From Candidatus Methylomirabilis tolerans (GTDB taxonomy: Bacteria > Methylomirabilota > Methylomirabilia > Methylomirabilales > Methylomirabilaceae), in assembly GCA_019912425.1 (NCBI GenBank), contig JAIOIU010000011.1, positions 1 through 64,000 on the forward strand: a DNA stretch of 64,000 nt, given 5' to 3'. Shown piece by piece: positions 8,236 through 19,949 of the stretch. Made by a program: the position numbers and the translations under genes. How positions within the stretch are numbered: position 1 is the stretch's first letter; each line of letters starts with the position of its first letter. The notes beneath the pieces are model-generated. The model saw nothing but the letters and a program-made list of their open reading frames with translations, made no database searches and was not told the DNA's origin.

Positions 8236-9290
8236 GGGCTCTCAATCCGTTCCGGCAGAGGTGCGAGCATCCGCTCCACAACCGGGACGACCTCGTCAAG
8301 CGCGATTAATCGCATGCAGTTCTGCTCCCCCCGCAGACACCCACCCGGAAAACAGGGCCGGCAATCAATCCCCTTGTAGAGTACGACATGGCCAGGACCG
8401 GCCGGTCCCCAGACCCTCGGATCGGCGGGACCAAAAAGGCCGATCACCGGCGCGCCCATCGCAGCCGCCATATGCATCGGTCCGTTATCGTTTCCGACAA
8501 AGAGGGTAGCCTGTCGGAGCAGCCCGGCCAACTCAAGAAGCATCAGACGTCCGACTAACGAACGACAACCGGTTTCTACCCGATCCATGATCGCCCCCGC
8601 CATTTCCTGATCTGCAACAGAACCAAGCAGCACCACCTTGACCCCGAGCTTTCCCTGGATATAGTCGATAAGACCCGCGAACCGGTCAGCAGGCCAGCTC
8701 TTAAACCACCACCGAGCCCCAGGATGCACCGCCACGAAGCGCTCATCGGGCAAGATGTCGACAGCGGCGAGGGCCGCGCCAACGGCTGACTCGTCAGCCG
8801 GCCGAATCCTGAGTACAGGCAGCGAAGGGGCAACCGGAATTCCCAGTACCTCCAGGGCCATCACGTGCTGGCGAATCATCGATATCGGCTGCTTCTGCAC
8901 CGGGACCAGATGCGTGTACATCCGCCCGCGCCAGCGACCCTCTCGATTAAAGCCGACCCTGATCGCGGCACCGGTGAGTCGGCTCAGGATCGCTGCTCGA
9001 TCGCCATCGGTCAAGTCGAGTACAAGATCGAAGCGGCGCCGGCGCAGCGCAGCGGCGAACCTGAGCTGACGCAGCGGCGACCCTGCCCGCTCAGCGATCA
9101 GTACCTCGTCCACATGAGGATTGGTGACGATCATCGCCTCGGTCCCCGGATTGACCAACATTGAAAGGCGGGCCCCGGGAAAGGCCGACCTGAGCCCAGC
9201 CAGGACAGGCGTGCTGAGAAGGACATCCCCGAGATACCGGAGCTTAATGACAAGGACCCGCTTCGGTCCACCGCTTCCCAGCCCGATCAT
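8232..9290 (-). CDS. GT9 heptosyltransferase-family protein
   Basis: This encodes about 352 residues from ATG 9288-9290, which has GAGGGACGGT just upstream. A longer frame to 9329 would overlap the preceding gene. The fold signatures are an N-terminal RVLVIKLRYLGDVLLSTPVL, a central VHPGARWWFKSWP, and FVGNDNGPMHMAAAMGAPVI with LFGPADP in the C-terminal half, the ADP-heptose-binding region of WaaC/WaaF enzymes. It ends with a Cys-rich CRPCFPGGC segment. It probably adds a heptose to the inner core from ADP-heptose on the cytoplasmic side. It lies between another GT9 and kdsD in one transcription unit. Which heptose it adds is not decided by sequence. Confidence 0.92.
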   Translation of the reverse strand: MIGLGSGGPKRVLVIKLRYLGDVLLSTPVLAGLRSAFPGARLSMLVNPGTEAMIVTNPHVDEVLIAERAGSPLRQLRFAAALRRRRFDLVLDLTDGDRAAILSRLTGAAIRVGFNREGRWRGRMYTHLVPVQKQPISMIRQHVMALEVLGIPVAPSLPVLRIRPADESAVGAALAAVDILPDERFVAVHPGARWWFKSWPADRFAGLIDYIQGKLGVKVVLLGSVADQEMAGAIMDRVETGCRSLVGRLMLLELAGLLRQATLFVGNDNGPMHMAAAMGAPVIGLFGPADPRVWGPAGPGHVVLYKGIDCRPCFPGGCLRGEQNCMRLIALDEVVPVVERMLAPLPERIESP

Positions 9291-9309
9291 GACCGTCCCT
9301 CTCGACGCA

Positions 9310-10398
9310 TCAGCCTCGCACCGGCGCACGCTCCCTGCGTAACCATTTGAGGGGCGTCGCAGCCGCCATCAACCTCTCGACGGCGTCCAGTACATCCTCG
9401 ACGGAGATCGCCAGCATACACTCCTGCCGTATACGGCCAACGAGGTGGCAGGTATCTTCCTGCTGCGGGCACGGGCTGCATGGGAGGTGGCTGGAGACCA
9501 CCTGGACCGACTCTCCCCACGGTCCGTACTTCCTGACATTTGATGGACCGTGGAGGGCCACTGTCGGCACCCCCAGCGCGACGGCCATGTGCATCGGTCC
9601 GGTGTCGTTCGAAATGAACAGATTCATACAGGAAATACGCGCGGCCGTCGCCCTCAGAGAATAAGCACCACAGAGAAGAAGCGGTCGATGGCGCATTCGG
9701 GTCGCGACAGCGTCACAGGCAGCCACATCGTGCGGTCCTCCGAAGAGGACGATATCGGCATCCTGCTCTGCCACGAGGGCATCGCCAAGTTCAGCAAAAC
9801 GCTCAGCCGGCCACTGCTTATGAGCCCAACCGGCTCCAGGAAAGAGGCCGACCCTCACGGCCCCTTCTCTGGCCCCCTCAGCGCGGAGGCGTTTGTCCGC
9901 CTCATCCCTTTCGCCCGGGAGGAGGAACAGCTCGATGGGGCCCGCCGGCATCTCACCCACCAGAGGTTGGATCAACCGGAGCTTTTGCACGACCAGATGC
10001 TCCTCCTCGCGTTTCACCGGGATCGGATGCGTATACAGCCATCCCCGACCCCGATGCCTGGTATCCTCGCCGATCCGATATCCGGCGCCGGTAAGGCGGG
10101 CCATCAGAGCGCTTCTGGGACCGCTGAAGAGATCGACGACAACATCGTAACGCTCACGTCTCAGCGCGGCGATCAGCCTGGCTTGGGCCGGCCAGTTCAG
10201 ACACTTTGCTGTGTTCCGCCTGCGGTCTACCTCGTAAATGGTATCCAGATAAGGGTTGCCGCGTAACAACTCGCCGTAAGGCCGCTCCACCACGACATCA
10301 AGACGCTCCGTTGGATAGGCGCTTTTCAGGGCCCGGTAAATCGGCGTCGTCAGTACCACGTCACCCAACGCCCTGATGGCTAAAACCAGACACCTCAT
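9310..10398 (-). CDS. GT9 heptosyltransferase-family protein
   Basis: This 362-residue paralogue of the next gene has the same GT9 plan: LVLAIRALGDVVLTTPIYRAL at the N-terminus, GLFPGAGWAHKQWP in the middle, and ISNDTGPMHMAVALGVP with LHGPSNVRKYGPWG later. A CSPCPQQEDTC cluster resembles the Cys-containing tail of many heptosyltransferases. The two tandem GT9s likely act in succession on the Kdo-lipid A acceptor (heptosyltransferases I and II), but which is which is an inference I cannot settle. A 19-base gap separates it from the next gene, so both are likely co-transcribed. Confidence 0.92.
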   Translation of the reverse strand: MRCLVLAIRALGDVVLTTPIYRALKSAYPTERLDVVVERPYGELLRGNPYLDTIYEVDRRRNTAKCLNWPAQARLIAALRRERYDVVVDLFSGPRSALMARLTGAGYRIGEDTRHRGRGWLYTHPIPVKREEEHLVVQKLRLIQPLVGEMPAGPIELFLLPGERDEADKRLRAEGAREGAVRVGLFPGAGWAHKQWPAERFAELGDALVAEQDADIVLFGGPHDVAACDAVATRMRHRPLLLCGAYSLRATAARISCMNLFISNDTGPMHMAVALGVPTVALHGPSNVRKYGPWGESVQVVSSHLPCSPCPQQEDTCHLVGRIRQECMLAISVEDVLDAVERLMAAATPLKWLRRERAPVRG

Positions 10399-10434
10399 CT
10401 TCCATGACCCTGCCGGTAGAACACTCGGCTGAGA

Positions 10435-11724
10435 CTACGACAACGGCCCGGGAGCGGAGGAAGGCTGCGAACTCCTCCAGGCTGCTTCATCGGCCCTCAC
10501 CATCATGCCCAGGAGCCCGCTGATAAGCATAGAGTGCTCGTATCCAATCCCTGGTTCAGTCACTCCCGCTATCAGGATGGTCAGCAGGCTCCCCGCGGCG
10601 CCGACCCATACCACCCCCAAAGGCCATCCCCGAAACCGGGTTCTCCCGCGAAGCAGTAAGTCGGCTACGGCAGCAATCCAGATCGCCAGGGCGATCGCGC
10701 CGATGGTTCCCATCTCGGCCGCAGTCTGGAGCCACATGTTATGAGCTTGCCCCGCCCTTTCCGGAATTCCATACCGGAGACGGTTCACATCCAGGGCGAG
10801 ATCATCATTCAGCTTGAAGGTCCTGGGCCCGCTGCCGAGCCAGGGATGGTCGCGCCACATTCGGATAGCCCCTTGCCAGATCTCCTGCCGCTCACTCAAA
10901 TCAACATAGGTCTCCGCCCTAGCCAATGCCATCGTCCGCTGCGAGACGTCCGGCCGAACAAGAACCATGCCGGCGACAGCAGCCAGAAAGATCCCCACGG
11001 CAGCCACCAGAACCCAACTTCGACGTCGGCACCACAGAAGGATGGTTACGGCCAGAAATCCTCCCCACATCGTTCGGGCATTACTGACCCCAAGGACGAT
11101 CAGGCTTGCCCCAATGATGATGCCCAGAGAGAAACGAGCGCGCCGTGAGCCCTCATGTTCGGCAAACATCCCTATCATCAGGGCCAGCATCATCACGACA
11201 TACTCTGCCGCTCCATTCTTGCCGCCAAGCGAGAGCATAGAGAAGCGCTCCACCTCGCTCGTCACGTGCTGATACAGGACGACGGTCGCCGCCACACCGA
11301 TTCCCGCCACGGCAGCCCACAACACGGCCACCACCTGCGCGGACCGCCGAATGCCTTGACGAACGATGAAGAAGAAGCTCGTATAGCGAAACATCTCCCA
11401 TACCCCGCTGAATGCTTTCCATGGAAAAGCGGAAGTGGCGGCGCTCAGGACAGCAACACACAGAAACAGTAAGAACGCTGTGCCGACGGGCGGGATCGAC
11501 CACTCGCTGCGTGTGAACCTGCGCAGCGCTCCAAGATAACACGCCAGCGCAATACTATAACTGAGGTTCTTCAACCCTTCTGAAAGCGGCAGGAAGAAGA
11601 CGGTGGCAACGATTGCCCCCAGCAGGATCACGTCCAAGGCGCTGTCCCGCGATGCGTTGCGGTTCGAGGACGGATCGCACCCGACCCCAGCCATTCCGAC
11701 CAACCGGGACCACGCGCCCGTCAT
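10435..11724 (-). CDS. O-antigen ligase-like membrane protein (Wzy_C family)
   Basis: This 429-residue polytopic protein has about 11-12 membrane spans. A large periplasmic loop carries ARAETYVDLSERQEIWQGAI, then HPWLGSGPRTF and AHNMWLQTAAEMG, the conserved His-containing segment of the WaaL/Wzy_C family. Such enzymes join polyprenyl-linked O-antigen to lipid A-core, or polymerise units, on the periplasmic face. The chosen ATG overlaps the stop of the upstream gene (ATGA). A longer frame to 11793 would overlap that gene by 73 bases. The core-gene neighbourhood favours a ligase role, but WaaL and Wzy cannot be separated by sequence alone. Confidence 0.85.
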   Translation of the reverse strand: MTGAWSRLVGMAGVGCDPSSNRNASRDSALDVILLGAIVATVFFLPLSEGLKNLSYSIALACYLGALRRFTRSEWSIPPVGTAFLLFLCVAVLSAATSAFPWKAFSGVWEMFRYTSFFFIVRQGIRRSAQVVAVLWAAVAGIGVAATVVLYQHVTSEVERFSMLSLGGKNGAAEYVVMMLALMIGMFAEHEGSRRARFSLGIIIGASLIVLGVSNARTMWGGFLAVTILLWCRRRSWVLVAAVGIFLAAVAGMVLVRPDVSQRTMALARAETYVDLSERQEIWQGAIRMWRDHPWLGSGPRTFKLNDDLALDVNRLRYGIPERAGQAHNMWLQTAAEMGTIGAIALAIWIAAVADLLLRGRTRFRGWPLGVVWVGAAGSLLTILIAGVTEPGIGYEHSMLISGLLGMMVRADEAAWRSSQPSSAPGPLS

Positions 11725-13334
11725 CGCGGCGCCTCGGACCGCGTATGCGCCTCCCACGCCTTCACGTAGCGCGCGAAGGTATGGAGGCTGCACAGGACGG
11801 CATAGACCAGCCCGTGAAGGCCATCACGAAACCCCTGCTTGAGTAGATAGGTCTTCAGAAACGTCATCAACGGCCTGATGGTCAGATCAGGCCAGTTGAT
11901 GACGTCACGTCTTGCTACAATCTCTCGGACCTTGAATCCTGTCTCTGCATCCAGTTTTCTGAGACGCTGATGGATGCTTCGTCCGGTAAAGTGATCGATC
12001 GGATTCCGGAACATGCCGCTCGCTCCACCGACGATCGGGGTGTCCAGCGTTGTTTCGTCATACCGAACGAAGCCACGCTTAAAGAGGCGCCACTGGGGGT
12101 CTGGAAATGTCCCGCCCCAGCGAAGCCACCGGCCGAAGAAGTAGTTCCGTCTTGGGACTTGATACGCGACTACACCATCATGGTCTATCCGTGAGACGTA
12201 GGCTAACATCTCTTCTCTGGCCTCCGGCGTCACCCGCTCGTCGGCATCCAGAATCAGGACCCACTGTTTTCCGGTCCGTCCAAGGCCGAAGTTCCGCTGG
12301 GCGGGAAAACCGGGCCATGGATTCAGGTAGACCTTATCGGTAAATCGTCGGCTGATCTCTACAGTGCGATCTTCACTGAAGGCGTCCACGACCACGATCT
12401 CATCCACCCAGCTTACGCTCTCCAGGCATTGCCGGATGTTCTTCTCTTCGTTTCGCGTGATTACGAGGGCCGACACCCCGGCCGTCCATGTATTCCGTCC
12501 GGCGAGTGGTGTGATTGCCGACGCATTGCGCCGATCACGCCACCCTTCCTGCCGACCTTCGATTCTCTGACCCGGCTCGGTGAGGAGCCCCAGCTCCCAG
12601 ACCTTCGCGTACTTGATAACATTGAAATAGGAGGCGCCCGCTGCGGCAATCAATCCATGCATTCCGTCGAGGAAGCCTCGCTTGAGCAGATACCGCTGCA
12701 CAAACTTCATGAACGCGCGCAATAACAGTTCCACACCGGTAACCGATCCAGGTTGACGGCCCCTTGTGACCTGTTGCTCTGCCGAAATGCCCGTATACCA
12801 GTCCTGTTTTTGGATATAGTGCGAGAGGTCCCGATAGGTAAGGTGGATCAAGTCACCGTCAATGAAGCCTGCGGAGCCTTCCGGGATAACGAAGTATGCA
12901 TGGGGATCCATACCTCCAAACTGCCCTTTGCGCCGATCAAACAGGCGGAGGACCCGATCGGGGTACCACCCTCCATGCCGCATCCACCGTCCCAGGAAGT
13001 AGTTCCTGCGAGTCATCCAGTACCCGTCATGACGAGGCGCCGCAAGCGTTCGCTCAATAGCCCGGCGAAGCTCCTCCGACACCCGCTCATCGGCGTCGAC
13101 GTTCAGAATCCAGTCATACGTGGACAGCGAGAGTGCGACATTTTTCTGCCCGATGAATCCGGCCCATGGGTTATGGAAGACCTTCTCGGTGTACTCTCGG
13201 CAGATTTCCAGGGTGCGATCCGAGCTACCCGAGTCTACCACCACAATCTCTTTCACCCACGTCAAACTCTCCAGACACGCCTGGATAGTCTTTTCCTCGT
13301 TACAGGTAATGACGGTTGCGGTTACATCAGCCAT
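11721..13334 (-). CDS. Tandem double-domain GT2 glycosyltransferase (WaaE/LgtF type)
   Basis: This protein of about 537 residues contains two complete, clearly related GT2 domains. Domain 1 (about 1-260) starts ATVITCNEEKTIQACLESL with DSGSSDRT and NVDADERV. Domain 2 (about 283-537) starts ALVITRNEEKNIRQCLESV with DAFSEDRT and ILDADERV. Both keep the DxD-like DADE motif, a RRNYFLGRW/RRNYFFGRW segment and a YLLKRGF/YLLKQGF helix, so an internal duplication is evident. The family adds glucose or related sugars to inner-core heptose. The start ATG 13332-13334 is 8 bases after msbA. A longer frame would run into msbA. The two domains may add two successive sugars or act on different acceptors. 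Confidence 0.9.
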   Translation of the reverse strand: MADVTATVITCNEEKTIQACLESLTWVKEIVVVDSGSSDRTLEICREYTEKVFHNPWAGFIGQKNVALSLSTYDWILNVDADERVSEELRRAIERTLAAPRHDGYWMTRRNYFLGRWMRHGGWYPDRVLRLFDRRKGQFGGMDPHAYFVIPEGSAGFIDGDLIHLTYRDLSHYIQKQDWYTGISAEQQVTRGRQPGSVTGVELLLRAFMKFVQRYLLKRGFLDGMHGLIAAAGASYFNVIKYAKVWELGLLTEPGQRIEGRQEGWRDRRNASAITPLAGRNTWTAGVSALVITRNEEKNIRQCLESVSWVDEIVVVDAFSEDRTVEISRRFTDKVYLNPWPGFPAQRNFGLGRTGKQWVLILDADERVTPEAREEMLAYVSRIDHDGVVAYQVPRRNYFFGRWLRWGGTFPDPQWRLFKRGFVRYDETTLDTPIVGGASGMFRNPIDHFTGRSIHQRLRKLDAETGFKVREIVARRDVINWPDLTIRPLMTFLKTYLLKQGFRDGLHGLVYAVLCSLHTFARYVKAWEAHTRSEAPR

Positions 13335-13341
13335 CGCGACC

Positions 13342-15168
13342 TCAGGCCCGAGCAAGCTGAGTGTTGTATAACCGGCAATAGACCCCGCCTCGCGCCATAA
13401 GCTCCTGGTGCGTCCCCTGCTCGACACAGTACCCACCGTCCAGCACCAGAATCTTGTCGGCCCGGATGACGGTAGAAAGCCGGTGCGCAATCACGAAGGT
13501 CGTCCGATTCCGCATCAGCCGATCCAACGCTTCCTGGACCAGCCGCTCGGACTCTGCATCGAGGGCCGAGGTCGCCTCGTCCAGGATGAGGATGGGCGGG
13601 TTCTTCAGGATAGCCCTGGCGATCGCAATCCGCTGTTTCTCGCCGCCCGACAGTCGGACACCACGCTCGCCGATCCTGGTTTCGTACCGCGCCGGGAGCG
13701 CGTCGATAAACTCCTCGGCATTAGCGGTCCTGGCCGCCTCGACAACAAGGCTGGAAGCGACCTCTCGCCGGCCGTAGGCGATATTGTTAAAGATGGTGTC
13801 ATCGAAGAGAATCGTGTCTTGTGTGACGATCCCCATCTGCTCTCGCAGTGACTGAAAGGTGACGCTGCCGATATCGATCCCGTCGATCGTGATGACACCC
13901 CCCATCGGATCGTAGAAACGGGGAAGGAGATTGAGGAGCGTGGTTTTTCCGGCTCCACTACCGCCGACAATCGCCACAATCTCGCCCAGCTTCGCTCCGA
14001 AGCTGACGCCGTGCAACACCGTCCGACCGGGCTCGTAGGCAAACGACACGTCGTGAAATTGAACTGCCTCCTGCATTCGTGGAAGTATCCCGGCAGCCGG
14101 CAGCTCCACCACGTCTGGACGCTGGTCCATCAGCTCGAAGACGCGGGCCACTCCCGCCATTCCGCGCTGTATGGTATTGTTGATCTGGCTGATTCGTTTG
14201 ACGGGCTGATAGAGGGACGCCAAGGCCCCCAGAAAGGCCATGAACGCCCCAGGCGTCAGGCTCTTGGAGAAGACCAGATAGCCGCCGACCCAAATGGCGA
14301 CAACAATGCCGACCGAGCCAAGGATCTCCAGAACAGGCGAGGTCAGCGCATCGACCCGCGTGATCCGCATGAGGGCCCCGAAGAGCCGGTCGCTCGCCTC
14401 CCGGTATCGCCGCTTCTCATACTCTTCCATGCTGAAGGCCTTGACGATCCTGATGCCGGAGACGGTCTCGTGTAAGATCGTGTTCAACGCGGCTCGCCGC
14501 TCCTGAACTTGAGTCCCCCTCCGGCGGATCTTGACCCCGAACTTGACGATAGGCAAGATGGCCACAGGGAGAACCAGAAGCGAAAGGAGCGCGAGCTGCC
14601 ATTTGATGAGGAAGAGGACAGCGATCAGCGCAACAATGTTCAGCGGCTCTTTCAGTGCGTTGCGGAACAGCTCTGTCGAGGCTTCACCCAACGTCTCCAC
14701 ATCCGAGCTGAGACGGGACATGATCTCACCCGTCGAGCGACGATTGAAAAAACTGATAGACAATCTGTGCAGGTGCGCATACAGATCATTTCGGATGTCC
14801 CGCTGAACCCCTTCGGCCACATACCGCATCTGCAGTTGCTGGATGTAGGTAAGCGCACCTTTGGCCAGGAAGACCAGGAAGAGCGCCCCTCCGATAAAGG
14901 TCAGGATGCTGATCCGGTGTGCCTGCAAAGACCGTTGCAACGCATCAAGACGATCCCCCAGGAGGGCCTGAATCGGGCCAGGCAGGCTGATCCCCGATCC
15001 GCCCCCTTCCGGAGAAAAGAGGCCATCGAAGATCGGCTGTAGCGATCCGATAGAGACGGCGTTGAGGATAGCAGCCAGGAGCAGGCAGGCGACCGCAAAC
15101 ACAATCCGCGCCCGGTAGGGAGAGGCATATCGAAGCAGGCGACAAAACTGCTGCAAGGGAGTTTGCAT
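13342..15168 (-). CDS. msbA: Lipid A export ABC transporter
   Basis: This 608-residue half-transporter has a six-helix transmembrane domain (about residues 1-330) fused to an ATPase domain. Walker A is GGSGAGKTT (402-410), the signature is LSGGEKQR (506-513), Walker B is LILDEATSALD, and the H-loop is in VIAHRLST. The segment FNRRSTGEIMSRLSSD is typical of MsbA-type exporters. It flips core-lipid A from the inner to the periplasmic leaflet. The position between core glycosyltransferases and kdsA strongly supports msbA over a drug exporter, although assignment among ABCB-type exporters by sequence is never absolute. Confidence 0.9.
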   Translation of the reverse strand: MQTPLQQFCRLLRYASPYRARIVFAVACLLLAAILNAVSIGSLQPIFDGLFSPEGGGSGISLPGPIQALLGDRLDALQRSLQAHRISILTFIGGALFLVFLAKGALTYIQQLQMRYVAEGVQRDIRNDLYAHLHRLSISFFNRRSTGEIMSRLSSDVETLGEASTELFRNALKEPLNIVALIAVLFLIKWQLALLSLLVLPVAILPIVKFGVKIRRRGTQVQERRAALNTILHETVSGIRIVKAFSMEEYEKRRYREASDRLFGALMRITRVDALTSPVLEILGSVGIVVAIWVGGYLVFSKSLTPGAFMAFLGALASLYQPVKRISQINNTIQRGMAGVARVFELMDQRPDVVELPAAGILPRMQEAVQFHDVSFAYEPGRTVLHGVSFGAKLGEIVAIVGGSGAGKTTLLNLLPRFYDPMGGVITIDGIDIGSVTFQSLREQMGIVTQDTILFDDTIFNNIAYGRREVASSLVVEAARTANAEEFIDALPARYETRIGERGVRLSGGEKQRIAIARAILKNPPILILDEATSALDAESERLVQEALDRLMRNRTTFVIAHRLSTVIRADKILVLDGGYCVEQGTHQELMARGGVYCRLYNTQLARA

Positions 15169-15174
15169 AGTTCA

Positions 15175-15302
15175 GTGCGGGGTGCGGGGTGCGGGGTTTA
15201 GGGTGTCGGGTGTCGGGTAAAGGCGAGGAGAGATCGTCAGGCGACTTCGTTTTTCTCTCACCCTACCCCCTGTACCCTACACCCTGTTTTTGCCCCATAC
15301 CT
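15175..15302. repeat. Bipolar GGGTGT/ACACCC stutter element between msbA and kdsA
   Basis: The left part has GCGGGGTGCGGGGTGCGGGG and GGGTGTCGGGTGTCGGGTA units. The right part has the opposite strand motif (CACCCTACCCCCTGTACCC, then TACACCCTG). The two parts form an inverted, stuttering pair. Similar elements fill the next three intergenic gaps. Confidence 0.7.
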
Positions 15303-15316
15303 TTAACCCTGTCTTT

Positions 15317-16153
15317 TCAGTTGACGTACGGTGCGACCACGCGCTGAACCTCCAGCAATTGATTCAGAAGTCCGGCAAGCGCGTCGAGGCGGAGCATGCT
15401 CCCGCCGTCGCTGGGCGCACAGGCAGGGTCGGGATGGACCTCCATGAAGAGCCCGTCAATTCCGGCCGCTACGGCGGCTCGCGCAATGTAGGGGATAAAT
15501 TGGGATTGCCCGGAAGAGGCATCACCGGCGCCGCCGGGCAGTTGCACGCTGTGAGTCACATCGAACAGGACGGGGTAACCGAAGCTGCGCATGACCGGAA
15601 GCGAGCGGATATCTACCACCAGGTTGTTATAGCCGAAACTGCTTCCCCGTTCCGTCAGGATGATCGCCTCCGCACCGGCAGATCGGAGCTTCTCCACAAT
15701 ATTGCCGGCATCCCATGGCGATAGAAACTGTCCCTTCTTCACATTGACCGGTTTACCTGACCTTGCGGCGGCGACAAGCAGATCGGTCTGCCGACATAAG
15801 AACGCCGGAATCTGAAGAATATCCAGCACCTGAGCCGCGGCCGATATCTGGTGTACGTCGTGAACGTCGGAGATTACGGGTACGTCCAGCTTCGCCTTGA
15901 CCCGCTCCAGGATGCGAAGCCCCTCCTCCAGACCCGGACCGCGAAATGAATGGCCTGATGACCGGTTAGCCTTGTCATACGAGGACTTGAGGACGAAGGG
16001 AATTCGGCGCGCTTCACAGACCGCCTTGATCGCCTCGCCGACCCGAAGCAGGTGATCCTCACTCTCGATGACGCATGGACCAGCTACCAGGAGCAACGGC
16101 GCTCCATCGCCAAGCGTGAGTTTGCCGATCTGAACCTGTTTTGTCAGCGCCAT
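15317..16153 (-). CDS. kdsA: 3-deoxy-8-phosphooctulonate synthase
   Basis: This 278-residue TIM-barrel enzyme condenses phosphoenolpyruvate with arabinose-5-phosphate to Kdo-8-phosphate. Clear signatures are [14 protein letters not shown] (residues about 21-34), [21 protein letters not shown] and [14 protein letters not shown]. Cys27 in GPCVIES, where the Escherichia coli enzyme has Asn, together with the C-terminal His/Glu/Asp residues, indicates a metal-dependent (class II) form. It uses the product of kdsD and feeds kdsC. The coding region ends at TGA 15317-15319, and the downstream repeat begins just beyond. Confidence 0.97.
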   Translation of the reverse strand: MALTKQVQIGKLTLGDGAPLLLVAGPCVIESEDHLLRVGEAIKAVCEARRIPFVLKSSYDKANRSSGHSFRGPGLEEGLRILERVKAKLDVPVISDVHDVHQISAAAQVLDILQIPAFLCRQTDLLVAAARSGKPVNVKKGQFLSPWDAGNIVEKLRSAGAEAIILTERGSSFGYNNLVVDIRSLPVMRSFGYPVLFDVTHSVQLPGGAGDASSGQSQFIPYIARAAVAAGIDGLFMEVHPDPACAPSDGGSMLRLDALAGLLNQLLEVQRVVAPYVN

Positions 16154-16156
16154 AAG

Positions 16157-17942
<1,786 letters not shown>

Positions 17943-17958
<16 letters not shown>

Positions 17959-18950
17959 AACGCGTCCAGCAACTCTTCCCGGCTGACGGTTGCTGTCCCC
18001 GCCCTTCCCACCACGACACCGGCTGCATGGTTGGCGATAACGGCCGCCTCTCGCAGGGAAGCTCCGGAGGCCATAGCCAGGGCAAGGGCGGCTAAGACAG
18101 TATCCCCCGCCCCCGTAACATCGTAGACCTCCTTAGCAACTGCCGGGATATGCGTGACCCGTCCATCCTCAAACAGCGACATCCCGTGCTCTCCCCTCGT
18201 CACCAACACCGCCTTGACCTCGAGTTTCCGGAGTAGCTCTGATCCCGCAACGGCAAGGAGATCCTGTTGCCCCCATGCGGGAAGATGGGCGAACGCCAAC
18301 GCCTCATGATGGTTCGGGGTAATCACTGTGGCCCCTTTGTAAAGAGGAAGATTATGCACTTTCGGATCAACGACGATGGTTTTCTGAAAACGTCGCGCAA
18401 GAGAGAGGATCTGCCGAGCAACCCGTTTACTGATCACTCCCTTGGCGTAATCCGAGATGAGTACAATATCCGCATCAGCAAGCCGCTCTGCCGCCAGTGC
18501 AAGTACCCGATCCGCGGCTTCCTTCGAGAGGTCCGACATGCTCTCGCGATCAAATCGAACAATCTGTTGGCTTCCCGCTACAACTCGGGTCTTGATGGTG
18601 GTCTGACGCGTGCGGTCCAGCACGACCCCATCACTTTTTATCCCGACAGCCTCAAGCTGATGGATCAGACGTTCTCCCGGCAAATCGTTGCCGACCACTC
18701 CTACCAGGATCGCCTTTCCGCCTAAGGATTGGACGTTGGCAGCCACATTGCCCGCCCCTCCCAGGCGAAAGCTTTCGGCTTCTACCTCCACCACCGGGAC
18801 CGGGGCTTCAGGAGAAAGCCGAGACACGCTCCCTCGGATATACTCGTCCACCATGATATCTCCGAGGACGAGGAGCCGCCTCTGGGGAAAACGGGTCACG
18901 ATCTGTCGATACCGAATAGCCACCTCCACTGACGGAGCCTTTCTAACCAA
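17943..18950 (-). CDS. rfaE1: D-glycero-beta-D-manno-heptose-7-phosphate kinase
   Basis: This 335-residue PfkB-family kinase corresponds to the N-terminal half of HldE. It phosphorylates heptose-7-phosphate at C1 on the way to ADP-heptose. Signatures are LVLGDIMVDEYIRGSVSRLS with PEAPVPVVEV, FRLGGAGNVAANVQSLGG, and the PfkB end motif DVTGAGDTVLAALALA. The cytidylyl/adenylyltransferase domain found in HldE is absent, so a separate rfaE2 gene is expected elsewhere. It lies in the same direction as pyrG and the GalE-like gene. Together with the GT9 pair it shows that a heptose-containing core is made. Confidence 0.93.
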
Positions 18951-18989
18951 TGCGTATACCCGTCAGACTAGCCGAAATCACGAGAAAAT

Positions 18990-19940
18990 TCAACGGCTTT
19001 CCTGTGCGCGATGGGACCCATCCGCCCGATAAAACACCACACTTCGTGAGATTCCCTCTTCAAGGAAAATAGTCGGCTCCCAGCCTAACTCTGCGTTGGC
19101 CAACGAAGCATCCAGGCAGATCCTGTCGATCTCCCCAGGACGTTTCGACGCCAGAATCGGCTCCACCGTGACCCCCACCGCCCTGCGTATCAGCTCAAAG
19201 ATCTGCCGGTCGCTTACCTCGCGCCCCAGACCTACATTATAACTTCGGCCTGCAGCGTGCGTCTCGGTCATCGCCAGGAGGTTCGCCCCAACAACGTCAT
19301 CAACATAGACGTAATCTCGGGTCTTGGTGCCGTCGCCGAAAATCGTCGGACGCTCACCGGCGAGCATCTGGCGGCTGAAGATCGCCACGACACCGGCCTC
19401 CCCGGCGGGATTCTGCCGGGGACCGTAGACATTGGCGTACCGCAGGATCGTGTAGTCCAACCCGGACCCATCGAAGAGGCGCAGGTACTGCTCGACGGCA
19501 TACTTACTCACCCCGTACACAGATGCCGGACGGATCGGATGGATCTCGTCGACCGGAAGCCGCTGGGGTTCGCCATAGACTGCTCCCCCAGACGAGATAT
19601 TAATGAATTTCTTGACCTTGTAGGCGAGAGAAAGTTCAACCAGCACGAGCGAGCCGACAATGTTCACGGAGGCATCAAACGACGGTTCGCTCATCGACCG
19701 GCGCAGATTGCCCTGGGCTGCGTGATGGTTGACCGCCTCCGGGCGCTCGGCTCGAAAGACCTCCTCCAGTGCCTGACGGTCACGAATGTCTACCCGGTAA
19801 AAGCGCGCCGCAGGATGGACCTGCTCTCGTTTACCCATCGAGAGATCGTCGACCACCGCAACGTCATGGCCCTCCCTGATCAAGGCGTCTACGACATGCG
19901 ATCCGATAAAACCGGCCCCGCCCGTTACCAGCACTCTCAT
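18990..19940 (-). CDS. NAD-dependent sugar epimerase/dehydratase (GalE-like SDR)
   Basis: This 316-residue extended short-chain dehydrogenase begins MRVLVTGGAGFIGSHVVDAL (NAD-binding GxxGxxG). It has the catalytic SSGGAVYGE and Tyr-x-x-x-Lys in YGVSK, then NVYGPRQNP and GDGTKTRDYVYVDDVV. This pattern fits UDP-glucose/UDP-GlcNAc 4-epimerases and near relatives, which supply a nucleotide sugar for polysaccharide synthesis. The substrate cannot be fixed from sequence. It sits between the LPS core block and the O-antigen-type genes, so it may serve either. Confidence 0.88.
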   Translation of the reverse strand: MRVLVTGGAGFIGSHVVDALIREGHDVAVVDDLSMGKREQVHPAARFYRVDIRDRQALEEVFRAERPEAVNHHAAQGNLRRSMSEPSFDASVNIVGSLVLVELSLAYKVKKFINISSGGAVYGEPQRLPVDEIHPIRPASVYGVSKYAVEQYLRLFDGSGLDYTILRYANVYGPRQNPAGEAGVVAIFSRQMLAGERPTIFGDGTKTRDYVYVDDVVGANLLAMTETHAAGRSYNVGLGREVSDRQIFELIRRAVGVTVEPILASKRPGEIDRICLDASLANAELGWEPTIFLEEGISRSVVFYRADGSHRAQESR

Positions 19941-19949
19941 GAGACCTCC

